Position numbers and translations under genes: made by a program. From Actinomycetota bacterium (GTDB lineage: Bacteria > Actinomycetota > Acidimicrobiia > Acidimicrobiales > SZUA-35), in assembly GCA_027730885.1 (NCBI GenBank), contig JAQCHM010000066.1:1-11125 (forward strand): 11,125 nt of DNA, given 5' to 3'. Positions 1 to 7,119 of the stretch are shown piece after piece (positions within the stretch are counted from its first letter, which is position 1; the number at the start of each line of letters is the position of its first letter). A model generated the notes under the pieces. That model was not told the DNA's origin and ran no database searches. It saw nothing but the letters and a program-made list of their open reading frames with translations.

Positions 1-1
1 C

Positions 2-391
2 CGCTCGACGGACGCTCGGTCCCTCGAGCCGTCGGAGGTCATCAAGATCCCCTACGAGCCGTTGCGACGCATCTACGCCCAGGACCCCGCCCAGCTCTGG
101 AGAGTGGTCAAGCTCTTGGCCGAGCGCATTCGCACGATCGACGGTGTTCTCGCCGACTCGGTCTTCCTCGATGTCACCGGCCGCACCGCGAAACGCCTGC
201 TGGAGATCGCCGGCCGCGAGGACGAGTTCTCGTTGCCCGTCACCCAGGAGGAACTGGCCGGCATGGTCGGCGCCAGCCGCGAGCGGGTGAACAAGGCGAT
301 CGCCAGCTTCATCCGGCTGGGCTGGCTCGAGCAGCGAGACCGCCGCTACGCCATCCTCGATCGCCACCAAATGGAGATCCGAGCCAGCTGA
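2..391 (+). CDS. Crp/Fnr-family transcriptional regulator, C-terminal part (5' end outside window)
   Basis: The frame is open to the left edge, so the start codon and most of the cyclic-nucleotide-binding barrel are missing. About 129 residues remain. They begin with RST, which aligns with the Arg82-Ser83 phosphate contacts of E. coli CRP. The long dimerisation helix follows and ends in FLDVTGRTAKRLL, very close to FLDVTGRIAQTLL in CRP. The winged helix-turn-helix comes next (VTQEELAGMVGASRERVNKAI). In its recognition helix the CRP residues Arg180 and Glu181 are kept and Arg185 is Lys. The CRP adenine contacts Thr127 and Ser128 align with Ile and Asp, so cAMP may not be the ligand. A shorter protein from TTG at 62 is unlikely because homology continues upstream. 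Family call is firm; ligand and targets are unknown. The gene ends tail to tail with disA. Confidence 0.9.
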   Translation, partial: RSTDARSLEPSEVIKIPYEPLRRIYAQDPAQLWRVVKLLAERIRTIDGVLADSVFLDVTGRTAKRLLEIAGREDEFSLPVTQEELAGMVGASRERVNKAIASFIRLGWLEQRDRRYAILDRHQMEIRAS

Positions 392-403
392 CGCGATCAG
401 CTG
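385..403. terminator. Hairpin spanning both stop codons of the convergent crp-like and disA genes
   Basis: Perfect inverted repeat with 7-bp arms CAGCTGA (385-391) and TCAGCTG (397-403) around a 5-nt CGCGA loop. The regulator's stop TGA is the end of the left arm (389-391), and the disA stop is the same triplet on the other strand (397-399). The structure can form in either transcript. No T-tract follows on either strand, so it is not a classical intrinsic terminator. A bidirectional termination or 3'-end stabilising role is inferred. Confidence 0.4.
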
Positions 404-1473
404 TCGTAACGATCGAGAATCGACGCCTCGGCAAGTCGCGACAGACCTTCTTTCAGCGTCTGGGCTCGGAAGGCATCGAAACCGTTGATGGACTCGATGT
501 CCGAAGGTGTGGCCCGCAACAGCCGGGGCAAGGTTTCGAAATGCTGGACCAGTTCCTCAGCCGCGCTGTCGGACAAACGCGGGACCTTGGCCAGCAGCCG
601 GAACCCTCGGGGCTCGAGCGTCTCGTCGAGGTCGGTGACCGAGGCGGCGAGATGCAACGTCTTGGTCAGAACCGCTTCGTCGAAGAGGGCCTCATCGTCC
701 AGATCGGACAACGCATCCATCGCCTCTTCGAGGTGGAACGTTGCGTCCTCATGGAAGTAGTCGCGAACCAAGAGCCGCCGGTCGTCGACCACGCCCGCCA
801 TGAGTTCGTCGAGCTGCAGCCGCACCAGTCGGCCGTCCGAACCCAGCTCGACCAGGTTCCGATTGATCTCGGCCGCGATGCGAATGACCATCTCGCTTCG
901 TTGCAGCACTTCGATGACGTCGCGAAGCGTGACGAGGTCCTCGACCTCGAGCGCGCTGAGCGTCTTGGTGACGGCGCTCAGACGGTTGCGGTAGCGCTCG
1001 AGGGTCTGGAGGGCCTGGTTCGAACGGTCCAGGAGTCGACTGACCGGCTCCAGCCGGTGTCGCTGGTCGCTGACATAGACCTGAATTTCCTTGCGGGACT
1101 GGGAAACCGCGACGACGGGCACGTGGAGCGAACGGGCAACCCGTTCGGCCGTTCGGTGGCGGGTACCGGTTTCGACGGTCGGGACATTGGGGTTGGGCAC
1201 CAGGTGCACGTTGGCTCGGGCGATACGACTGGCGTCGCCGGCCAGGATGATGGCGCCGTCCATCTTGGCCAACTCGGTGAGTCGCTGGGGGGTGAACGCA
1301 GCATCGAGCAGGAATCCGCCGGAACAGATGTTGAGTACCTCCGACCCGTCGCCGATGACGATGAGTCCGCCGCGCCCGGACTGAAGTACCCGATCGAGGC
1401 CATCGCGCAACGGGGATCCTGGCGCAACAGTGGCCAGCGCACGCAGCAGGGCGCCTTCGGGTCGGGACTCCAT
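397..1473 (-). CDS. disA: DisA, DNA integrity scanning diadenylate cyclase
   Basis: Condenses two ATP into cyclic di-AMP and, in studied homologues, scans DNA and is inhibited by branched recombination intermediates. The protein has 358 residues, the usual family length. The N-terminal DAC domain (about 10-145) carries the catalytic DGA motif at 72-74 (KMDGAII) and the ATP-binding GTRHRTAERV with RHR at 105-107. A helical linker spans roughly 150-285. The C-terminal helix-hairpin-helix DNA-binding region lies around 300-345 (LLRATPSDIESINGFDAF). The ATG start lies 9 nt after the radA stop, so the two genes are almost certainly co-transcribed and perhaps translationally coupled. This matches the known functional link in which RadA binds DisA and lowers its cyclase activity in Bacillus. 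All key residues are present. Confidence 0.97.
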   Translation of the reverse strand: MESRPEGALLRALATVAPGSPLRDGLDRVLQSGRGGLIVIGDGSEVLNICSGGFLLDAAFTPQRLTELAKMDGAIILAGDASRIARANVHLVPNPNVPTVETGTRHRTAERVARSLHVPVVAVSQSRKEIQVYVSDQRHRLEPVSRLLDRSNQALQTLERYRNRLSAVTKTLSALEVEDLVTLRDVIEVLQRSEMVIRIAAEINRNLVELGSDGRLVRLQLDELMAGVVDDRRLLVRDYFHEDATFHLEEAMDALSDLDDEALFDEAVLTKTLHLAASVTDLDETLEPRGFRLLAKVPRLSDSAAEELVQHFETLPRLLRATPSDIESINGFDAFRAQTLKEGLSRLAEASILDRYDS

Positions 1474-1482
1474 CGGGACAGT

Positions 1483-2856
1483 CTAGGCCGTGCGAGCGAG
1501 CGCAGGCAGGAGGATGTCGAGCGCGTCCGACAGCGATCCGCACCGCAGCAACCGCAACCCGGTCGGCCCGCGTTCGACCGACGCCGGCACGACCGCCTGA
1601 CGGAATCCCAACCGGTAGGCCTCCTGAAGGCGACGGTCGAGTTGTGTCGGTGACCGCAGCTCGCCCGCCAGACCGAGTTCGGCGCACGCTACGAGATCGA
1701 CGGCAACCGGCGTTCCGCTGAGGGACGACCGAAGCGCGAACGCCATCGCCAGGTCGAGTCCGGGGTCATCGGTGCTGCTGCCACCGACCAACGACACGAA
1801 GACGTCGCGGGACAGAACCGGCACGTCGGCCCGTTGCTGCATGACGGCCAACACGAGACGAACGCGTGAGGTCGCCACGCCCTGAACCGCGAGCTGCGCC
1901 GCCTGTTCCCCGCGGGGTGCGGTGAGCGCCTGGATCTCCACCATCACCGGTCGGTGTCCGGCGAGGATCGGAACGACGGTCGACCCGGCAGCACCCTTGA
2001 CCCGGTCCCTCAAGAACCTACGGCTCGGATCGAGCACCGGGGCGAGACCCCCGGCCCCCATCTCGAAGATGCCCGTCTCGGTCGTTGGACCGAAGCGATG
2101 TTTCACCGATCGCAGGAACCGCAGGTCGGAGCTTCTGTCGCCGGTGAACGTGAGCACCGTGTCGACCAGGTGCTCGAGCAGTCGGGGCCCCGCGAGCGAC
2201 CCATCTTTGGTCACGTGCCCGACGAGCATGACTGATACGTCGTGTCGCTTGGCCTCGGCAACCAGCGCCGTCGCCGACTCTCGGACCTGCGTCACCGAGC
2301 CCGCAGACGAATCGATGCCTTCGACTCGCAGCGTCTGGACCGAGTCGACGACCACGAGCTGAGGCCTGTCGGCGGCCATCATGTCCTGGATCATCTCGGT
2401 GGACGTGCAGTCGAGAACGGTGAGCGTCGGCGGCAGCGAACCAAGCCGAGCCGCCCTCGCCGCGACCTGGGCGGGGGCCTCCTCGCCGGTGACGAGAACA
2501 ACAGAGGCCCCGGTACCCGCAATCGCCAGCGCGATCTGAAGCGTGAGGGTCGACTTGCCAATGCCCGGTTCCCCGCTCAACAACGTGACCGATCCCGCGA
2601 CGATGCCTCCGCCCAGCACCCGATCGACCTCGCCGACGCCGGTCGGCAACGGCACCGAGCCACCGGCCACGAAATCCCCGAGCGGGCGAAGCACCGCGGC
2701 AGGCGCCGCGCGCACACGAGGCAGAGCCTGCACCTCCTCGACGGTTCCCCACTCCTGACACGAGGTGCACCGGCCGATCCATGTGGCCGCCGAGACACCG
2801 CACGAGCGACAGACGTAGTGGCGTTTCGGTCTGGGAGATCGGCTGGCAGAGACCAT
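1483..2856 (-). CDS. radA: RadA (Sms), DNA repair and recombination ATPase
   Basis: RecA-like helicase family that promotes branch migration and processing of recombination intermediates in the cytoplasm. From ATG at 2856 the protein has 457 residues, typical for RadA. Visible parts are a four-Cys zinc finger (C16, C19, C30, C33), Walker A GEPGIGKST (95-103), Walker B LVVVD (167-171), a RadA signature motif at 252-256 and a C-terminal Lon-like domain ending near EYRLGFRQ-type sequence (AYRLGFRQAVVP). The signature reads KHRFG rather than the usual KNRFG. The frame stays open upstream to 3054, but that would overlap the preceding gene by about 160 nt and add a low-complexity tail with no family match, so the internal ATG just before the zinc finger was chosen. 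The Shine-Dalgarno site is weak (TAGGGT). The gene sits 37 nt after the lipoprotein-HAD gene and 9 nt before disA. Confidence 0.96.
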   Translation of the reverse strand: MVSASRSPRPKRHYVCRSCGVSAATWIGRCTSCQEWGTVEEVQALPRVRAAPAAVLRPLGDFVAGGSVPLPTGVGEVDRVLGGGIVAGSVTLLSGEPGIGKSTLTLQIALAIAGTGASVVLVTGEEAPAQVAARAARLGSLPPTLTVLDCTSTEMIQDMMAADRPQLVVVDSVQTLRVEGIDSSAGSVTQVRESATALVAEAKRHDVSVMLVGHVTKDGSLAGPRLLEHLVDTVLTFTGDRSSDLRFLRSVKHRFGPTTETGIFEMGAGGLAPVLDPSRRFLRDRVKGAAGSTVVPILAGHRPVMVEIQALTAPRGEQAAQLAVQGVATSRVRLVLAVMQQRADVPVLSRDVFVSLVGGSSTDDPGLDLAMAFALRSSLSGTPVAVDLVACAELGLAGELRSPTQLDRRLQEAYRLGFRQAVVPASVERGPTGLRLLRCGSLSDALDILLPALARTA

Positions 2857-2893
2857 GCCGCAGACCCTACTCAGCGCCAGTGACAGTCTCCGA

Positions 2894-4465
2894 TCAGGCG
2901 AACGGTCTCGGTCCGGTGACCGACATTGCGTCACCGATGGCGAAGCTGCGGAGTACGGCGTGGCCGCGGGAGGCCTCGGTCGTTGTGCCGGGGCCGTACC
3001 ACGCTGTGGCGAAACCCAAAGCCCTGGCCGCATCGAGATTGTCGAGTTGGTCATCGACGACGAGGATCTCGTGAGGTGCCAGTTGCGACAGCCGCCGCAA
3101 CACCTCGAAGATCGGCGCGTCTGGCTTGCGAACCCCGATCGAACCGCTCACGACCCAGGGATCGATCAGCCCGTCGAGGCTGTGGCGGACGCGCAGTTTG
3201 TTGGCCCACACCGCCGAATCGTTGGTGACGCACGCCACCTGAACACCCTCGGCCCGGAGCGAACGCAGGAACCCGACGACACCGGGCGAGAGCTGGAAGT
3301 TCGCGAGGTACTCGTCATCGAGCTGATCCGACGCTCCTGCCACGCCGACCGCGTGCCAGAATTCGGCCGGCGTGATGCGCCCAAGGCTCAACAGCCGGGC
3401 CCGTGCGACGATGTCGTCGAGTGGAGTTGCCGAACCGCGTGAGCGGACGAACGGCACCAGGAGCTGCGCTATGTCGTCACCCTCTCGGTAGAGCACCCCC
3501 ATGCTGTCGAGAGCAACCATCCTCGGAGCCGAGGTCGGTTCGAGTCGACCGAGGTCGGGCTCCGCAGGCCCAGTCATCGTGCCGGTCTTCGCACCACTCT
3601 GGCGAGACGCGACCGGCTTCGTGACCGGCGCCCGGCGAGAACGGGCCGCAGCCGGCCGACGACGCTCGGGCCGGAGCAGACGCAGCAGTTGGCCGAAGAG
3701 CACCAGTCCTCCGAGCGCTGCGGCGAGGACGGCCACCCCCCGCCACACCAACGCTGCCACCTTCTGCGTCGACGAATACACAGAAACCGAAACAGGGGAC
3801 GTGTCGGCCAACGTCGCTTCCCATCGTCTCACGTCGCCGTTTCCTGCTGACGAAAAGTCGGCGGTACCCGACGATCGATCGGTGTCGACGGCCCCGGGAA
3901 GTCGAACGACCGCAGTGACCGACACGTCAGCCGGCGTCGCACCGTGCGACGCAGCCAGGTCATCGATCGTGCGCTGCAGCAGGCCGTCGAGTTCGGCGTC
4001 GCTGAAGCCGTCGAAGGTCGTGGGAGCGATCGTGCCGGTCAGCCCGAAGTCGACCCGCGCAAAGGAACGGTCGCGCTGCAGCCGAAAGTCGGTGAAGAGC
4101 CCGGAGTCCCCGGAGAGTTCCATCATCACCTGAGCGAACTGCTCCGGCGTCCCGAACGCCTTGGATGCCTTGGTGGTGATCGAACCCCCTTCGGTGCTCG
4201 TCGGTGGGTCGAGGGTCCATCCGCTCTGTACCAGGTCATCGAGGCGAAGCCCGTCGTCGCGCAAATCGACCAGGCCCGCCGCAGCCTCCTGGTCGAGCAC
4301 CAGTTCGGTGGTGACCAGACCGGACCCATCCTCCTCGACCGCGACATCGACGAGCACGTCGGCCTTGCAGGACGCGACGAACGGCAGTGCCAGGACAAGC
4401 CCCAGCAACTGCCGTCGTCGGACTCGGCCCGACCATCGGCCGGACCATCGGTACAGCTTGTTCAC
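2894..4465 (-). CDS. Lipoprotein/LppM-like domain fused through a TM helix to a cytoplasmic HAD hydrolase
   Basis: A 523-residue protein with an unusual layout. Residues 1-32 form a lipoprotein signal: a basic N-terminus, a hydrophobic core from L20 to V30, and lipobox VASC with Cys33. Residues about 34-232 form a predicted beta-rich extracellular domain resembling LppM/DUF3153 lipoproteins (moderate confidence). A single TM helix spans about 236-261 and is followed by RPERRRP, consistent with the chain entering the cytoplasm. After a basic, Ala/Pro-rich linker, a HAD-IA-type phosphatase domain runs from about 316 to the end. It has nucleophile D320 in ALDSMGVLY, T414 (motif II), K447 (motif III) and D471/D472 (motif IV). 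The second motif-I Asp is Met322, so activity or substrate class may differ. The start is GTG, 22 nt after the clpC stop, with no clear Shine-Dalgarno site. Substrate is unknown. Confidence 0.8.
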   Translation of the reverse strand: MNKLYRWSGRWSGRVRRRQLLGLVLALPFVASCKADVLVDVAVEEDGSGLVTTELVLDQEAAAGLVDLRDDGLRLDDLVQSGWTLDPPTSTEGGSITTKASKAFGTPEQFAQVMMELSGDSGLFTDFRLQRDRSFARVDFGLTGTIAPTTFDGFSDAELDGLLQRTIDDLAASHGATPADVSVTAVVRLPGAVDTDRSSGTADFSSAGNGDVRRWEATLADTSPVSVSVYSSTQKVAALVWRGVAVLAAALGGLVLFGQLLRLLRPERRRPAAARSRRAPVTKPVASRQSGAKTGTMTGPAEPDLGRLEPTSAPRMVALDSMGVLYREGDDIAQLLVPFVRSRGSATPLDDIVARARLLSLGRITPAEFWHAVGVAGASDQLDDEYLANFQLSPGVVGFLRSLRAEGVQVACVTNDSAVWANKLRVRHSLDGLIDPWVVSGSIGVRKPDAPIFEVLRRLSQLAPHEILVVDDQLDNLDAARALGFATAWYGPGTTTEASRGHAVLRSFAIGDAMSVTGPRPFA

Positions 4466-4487
4466 CCGAGTGATTCGAGCGTCGAGG

Positions 4488-7019
4488 TCAGTCGCCGGTT
4501 TCGGCCAGCTCGGGCGTAGGAGGCGGCTGGAATCCCTCGTGAGCGACGAAACTCAGCTTCTTGGACCCGTCCTCGGCCTCGGCCACGTCGACCACCACGA
4601 TCTGTCCGGCGCGGAACTCCTTGTAGAGAAGTTTCTCGGAAAGTTCGTCCTCGATCATGCGCTGGATGGCCCGGCGAAGCGGGCGAGCGCCCATGGTCGG
4701 GTCGTAGCCGTTGTCGGCCAGATGGAGCTTGGCAGCGTCGGTGAGTTCGAGGCCGATGCCCTGACCCTCGAGTTGGTCGGTGACCCGCTTGATCATGAGG
4801 TCGACGATCTCGATGACCTCGTTCTTGCTCAACTCGTGGAAGACGATGATCTCGTCGATGCGGTTGAGGAACTCCGGACGGAAGTGGTCCTTCAGCGCGT
4901 CGTGAACCTTGAGCTTCATGCGCTCGTAGGTGAGCGCCTCGTCGTTCTTCGCGAACCCCAACGTGGCCTTGCGAAGGTCCTGGGTGCCCAGGTTCGAGGT
5001 CATGATGAGCACGGTGTTGCGGAAGTCGACCGATCGGCCTTGGGAGTCGGTGAGCCGCCCCTCCTCGAGGATCTGCAGCAGCGAGTTGAAGACATCGGGG
5101 TGAGCCTTCTCGATCTCGTCGAACAGCACCACCGAGAACGGCTTGCGCCGAACGGCCTCAGTGAGCTGACCGCCCTCCTCGTAACCCACATACCCCGGGG
5201 GCGAACCGACGAGGCGACTGACCGTGTGTTTCTCCATGTACTCGGACATGTCGAGCGTGATCATCGAGCCTTCGTCGCCGAACAAGAAGCCCGAGAGGGT
5301 CTTGGCCAATTCGGTCTTGCCGACGCCGGTGGGTCCAAGGAAGATGAACGAACCGGACGGCCGCTTGGGATCCTTCAAGCCGGCACGAGTACGACGAATC
5401 GACCGCGAGACCGCCCGCACGGCATCGGCCTGACCGATGACCCGCCGGTGCAGCTCGTCCTCCATCCGTAGGAGCTTCTCGGTTTCCTCCTCGGTGAGCT
5501 TGTACACCGGGATACCGGTCCAGATCGAAAGCACTTCGGCGATCGACTCTTCGTTGACTTCATCGAAGAGATCGACGCCGGACGCCTTGATCTCGGCTTC
5601 CATGGTCTCCCGCTTGCCGAGAAGTTCCTTCTCGGCATCACGGAGACGTCCCGCTTCCTCGAAGTCCTGATTCTCGACCGCCGCCTTCTTGCGATCGATG
5701 ACCGCGGACAGCTCGGCCTCGAGATCCTTGAACGCCGGGGGCGTACTCATGCGCTTGATGCGGAGGCGGGAACCCGCCTCGTCGATGAGGTCGATGGCCT
5801 TGTCGGGAAGGTGGCGGTCGGCGATGTAACGGTCGGCGAGATTGGCTGCAGCGACCAACGCCTGATCGGTGATGGTGACCCGGTGATGGCTCTCATAGCG
5901 GTCCCGAAGCCCCTTCAGGATCTCGATGGTGTGCTGCACGGTCGGCTCTTCGACCCGGATCGGCTGGAAGCGGCGCTCGAGGGCGGCGTCCTTCTCGAGG
6001 TGCTTGCGGTACTCATCGAGGGTCGTGGCGCCGATGGTCTGGAGTTCACCGCGGGCCAACATGGGCTTCAGGATACTGGCGGCATCGATGGCACCTTCGG
6101 CTGCACCGGCGCCGACGAGGGTGTGAAGCTCGTCGATGAACAGCACGATGTCGCCGCGGGTCTTGATCTCCTTGAGGACCTTCTTGAGACGCTCCTCGAA
6201 GTCGCCGCGATAGCGACTGCCGGCGACCAACGCGCCGAGGTCGAGGGTGTAGAGCTGCTTGCCCCGCAGCGTGTCGGGCACCTCGTCGTTGGCGATCTTC
6301 TGGGCAAGTCCTTCGACGATGGCCGTCTTACCGACGCCAGGCTCACCGATCAGAACCGGGTTGTTCTTGGTGCGCCGGGACAGCACCTGCATGACCCGCT
6401 CGGACTCTCGTTCACGACCGATGACAGGATCGAGCTTCTTCTCCCGAGCGAGCTGGGTCATGTTCCGGCCGAACTGATCGAGGATCAGCGATCCGCTGGC
6501 TGCCTCGCCCGAGCCCCCACCGCTGGTGGCGCTGGGCTTGCCGCCCGTGCTCTCCGAGCCGCCCGACGACCCGGCCGGACCGGAGTAGCCGCTGAGCAGC
6601 TGAATGACCTGCTGACGAACCCGGCTGAGATCGGCACCCAGCTTGACAAGAACCTGGGCCGCGACACCTTCTCCTTCGCGGATGAGCCCCAGCAGGATGT
6701 GCTCGGTCCCGATGTAGTTGTGACCCAGCTGAAGCGCCTCGCGAAGTGACAGCTCGAGGACCTTCTTGGCTCGGGGCGTGAACGGGATGTGGCCGCTCGG
6801 CGAGGAGCCGCCCTGGCCGATGATGTCCTCTACTTGGCTACGAACGGCCTCGAGCGAGATGGAGAGAGACTCGAGCGCCTTGGCTGCGACCCCTTCGCCT
6901 TCGTGGATGAGACCGAGAAGGATGTGCTCAGTGCCGATGTAGTTGTGGTTCAGGAGGCGAGCTTCCTCCTGGGCCAGAACCACGACCCTTCTTGCACGGT
7001 CGGTGAAACGTTCGAACAT
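4488..7019 (-). CDS. clpC: ClpC, AAA+ unfoldase of the Clp protease
   Basis: Hexameric ATP-dependent unfoldase that feeds substrates to ClpP in the cytoplasm. The 843 residues are complete. The N-domain is an internal duplication, with near-identical segments at 24-49 and 99-124 (both contain NYIGTEHILLGLI). A Gly/Ser-rich linker spans about 145-175. The first AAA module has Walker A GEPGVGKT (225-232) and Walker B D296/E297. A UVR-type coiled segment (about 436-470) marks ClpC rather than ClpA or ClpB. The second module has Walker A GPTGVGKT (562-569) and Walker B D634/E635. The ClpP-docking loop is LGF at 687-689. ATG is preceded by a good Shine-Dalgarno site. No CtsR-, HspR- or ClgR-type operator was recognised upstream. 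It is the first gene of a probable clpC / lipoprotein-HAD / radA / disA operon. Confidence 0.98.
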   Translation of the reverse strand: MFERFTDRARRVVVLAQEEARLLNHNYIGTEHILLGLIHEGEGVAAKALESLSISLEAVRSQVEDIIGQGGSSPSGHIPFTPRAKKVLELSLREALQLGHNYIGTEHILLGLIREGEGVAAQVLVKLGADLSRVRQQVIQLLSGYSGPAGSSGGSESTGGKPSATSGGGSGEAASGSLILDQFGRNMTQLAREKKLDPVIGRERESERVMQVLSRRTKNNPVLIGEPGVGKTAIVEGLAQKIANDEVPDTLRGKQLYTLDLGALVAGSRYRGDFEERLKKVLKEIKTRGDIVLFIDELHTLVGAGAAEGAIDAASILKPMLARGELQTIGATTLDEYRKHLEKDAALERRFQPIRVEEPTVQHTIEILKGLRDRYESHHRVTITDQALVAAANLADRYIADRHLPDKAIDLIDEAGSRLRIKRMSTPPAFKDLEAELSAVIDRKKAAVENQDFEEAGRLRDAEKELLGKRETMEAEIKASGVDLFDEVNEESIAEVLSIWTGIPVYKLTEEETEKLLRMEDELHRRVIGQADAVRAVSRSIRRTRAGLKDPKRPSGSFIFLGPTGVGKTELAKTLSGFLFGDEGSMITLDMSEYMEKHTVSRLVGSPPGYVGYEEGGQLTEAVRRKPFSVVLFDEIEKAHPDVFNSLLQILEEGRLTDSQGRSVDFRNTVLIMTSNLGTQDLRKATLGFAKNDEALTYERMKLKVHDALKDHFRPEFLNRIDEIIVFHELSKNEVIEIVDLMIKRVTDQLEGQGIGLELTDAAKLHLADNGYDPTMGARPLRRAIQRMIEDELSEKLLYKEFRAGQIVVVDVAEAEDGSKKLSFVAHEGFQPPPTPELAETGD

Positions 7020-7024
7020 GAGAA

Positions 7025-7029
7025 CTCCC
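7025..7029 (-). promoter_or_regulatory. Ribosome binding site of clpC
   Basis: On the minus strand GGGAG is followed by TTCTC and then the clpC ATG, a spacing of 5 nt. This supports the ATG at 7019 as the translation start. Confidence 0.65.
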
Positions 7030-7053
7030 GGGAGCGTGAGAACGAATGGGTCA

Positions 7054-7059
7054 AGTGTA
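7054..7059 (-). promoter_or_regulatory. Possible -10 element of the clpC operon
   Basis: Minus-strand TACACT fits the actinobacterial TAnnnT pattern and would give a short leader of roughly 28 nt that includes the clpC ribosome binding site. No convincing -35 box lies at the right distance. The 5-bp inverted repeat GTGGC/GCCAC at 7065-7077 falls in the spacer and could be an operator. This is a weak prediction. Confidence 0.3.
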
Positions 7060-7107
7060 CCGGAGTGGCCCTGCCACGGTTTCTTTCATGGCCGGCGGGG
7101 AGCACCT

Positions 7108-7115
7108 GGAGGTGA
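7108..7115 (+). promoter_or_regulatory. Strong Shine-Dalgarno sequence ahead of a short ORF
   Basis: GGAGGTGA matches the anti-Shine-Dalgarno end of 16S rRNA over its whole length and lies 4 nt (7 nt counted from GGAGG) before the ATG at 7120. It is the best ribosome-binding match noticed in the window, yet it does not precede the polyprenyl synthase frame. Confidence 0.5.
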
Positions 7116-7119
7116 GGCA

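Noticed and set aside
541..1653. 370-codon open frame antisense to disA
   Set aside because: disA is a full-length, motif-complete gene on the other strand. The frame is open because of GC-rich third positions and shows no domain.
2857..3054. N-terminal extension of RadA by 66 residues
   Set aside because: Would overlap the upstream gene by about 160 nt and precedes the zinc finger with no family match. ATG 2856 gives the normal length.
3521..3534. Perfect inverted repeat CCTCGG-AG-CCGAGG inside the fusion gene
   Set aside because: Lies within coding sequence at the linker-HAD junction. The short GC-rich arms are expected by chance, with no sign of a terminator or internal start.
4161..5471. 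436-codon open frame antisense to clpC and the fusion gene
   Set aside because: It covers the start of one well-supported gene and the end of another, with no recognisable motif. It is a compositional shadow.
5811..6749. 312-codon open frame antisense to clpC
   Set aside because: Mirrors conserved ClpC coding sequence, with no family likeness and no ribosome binding site.
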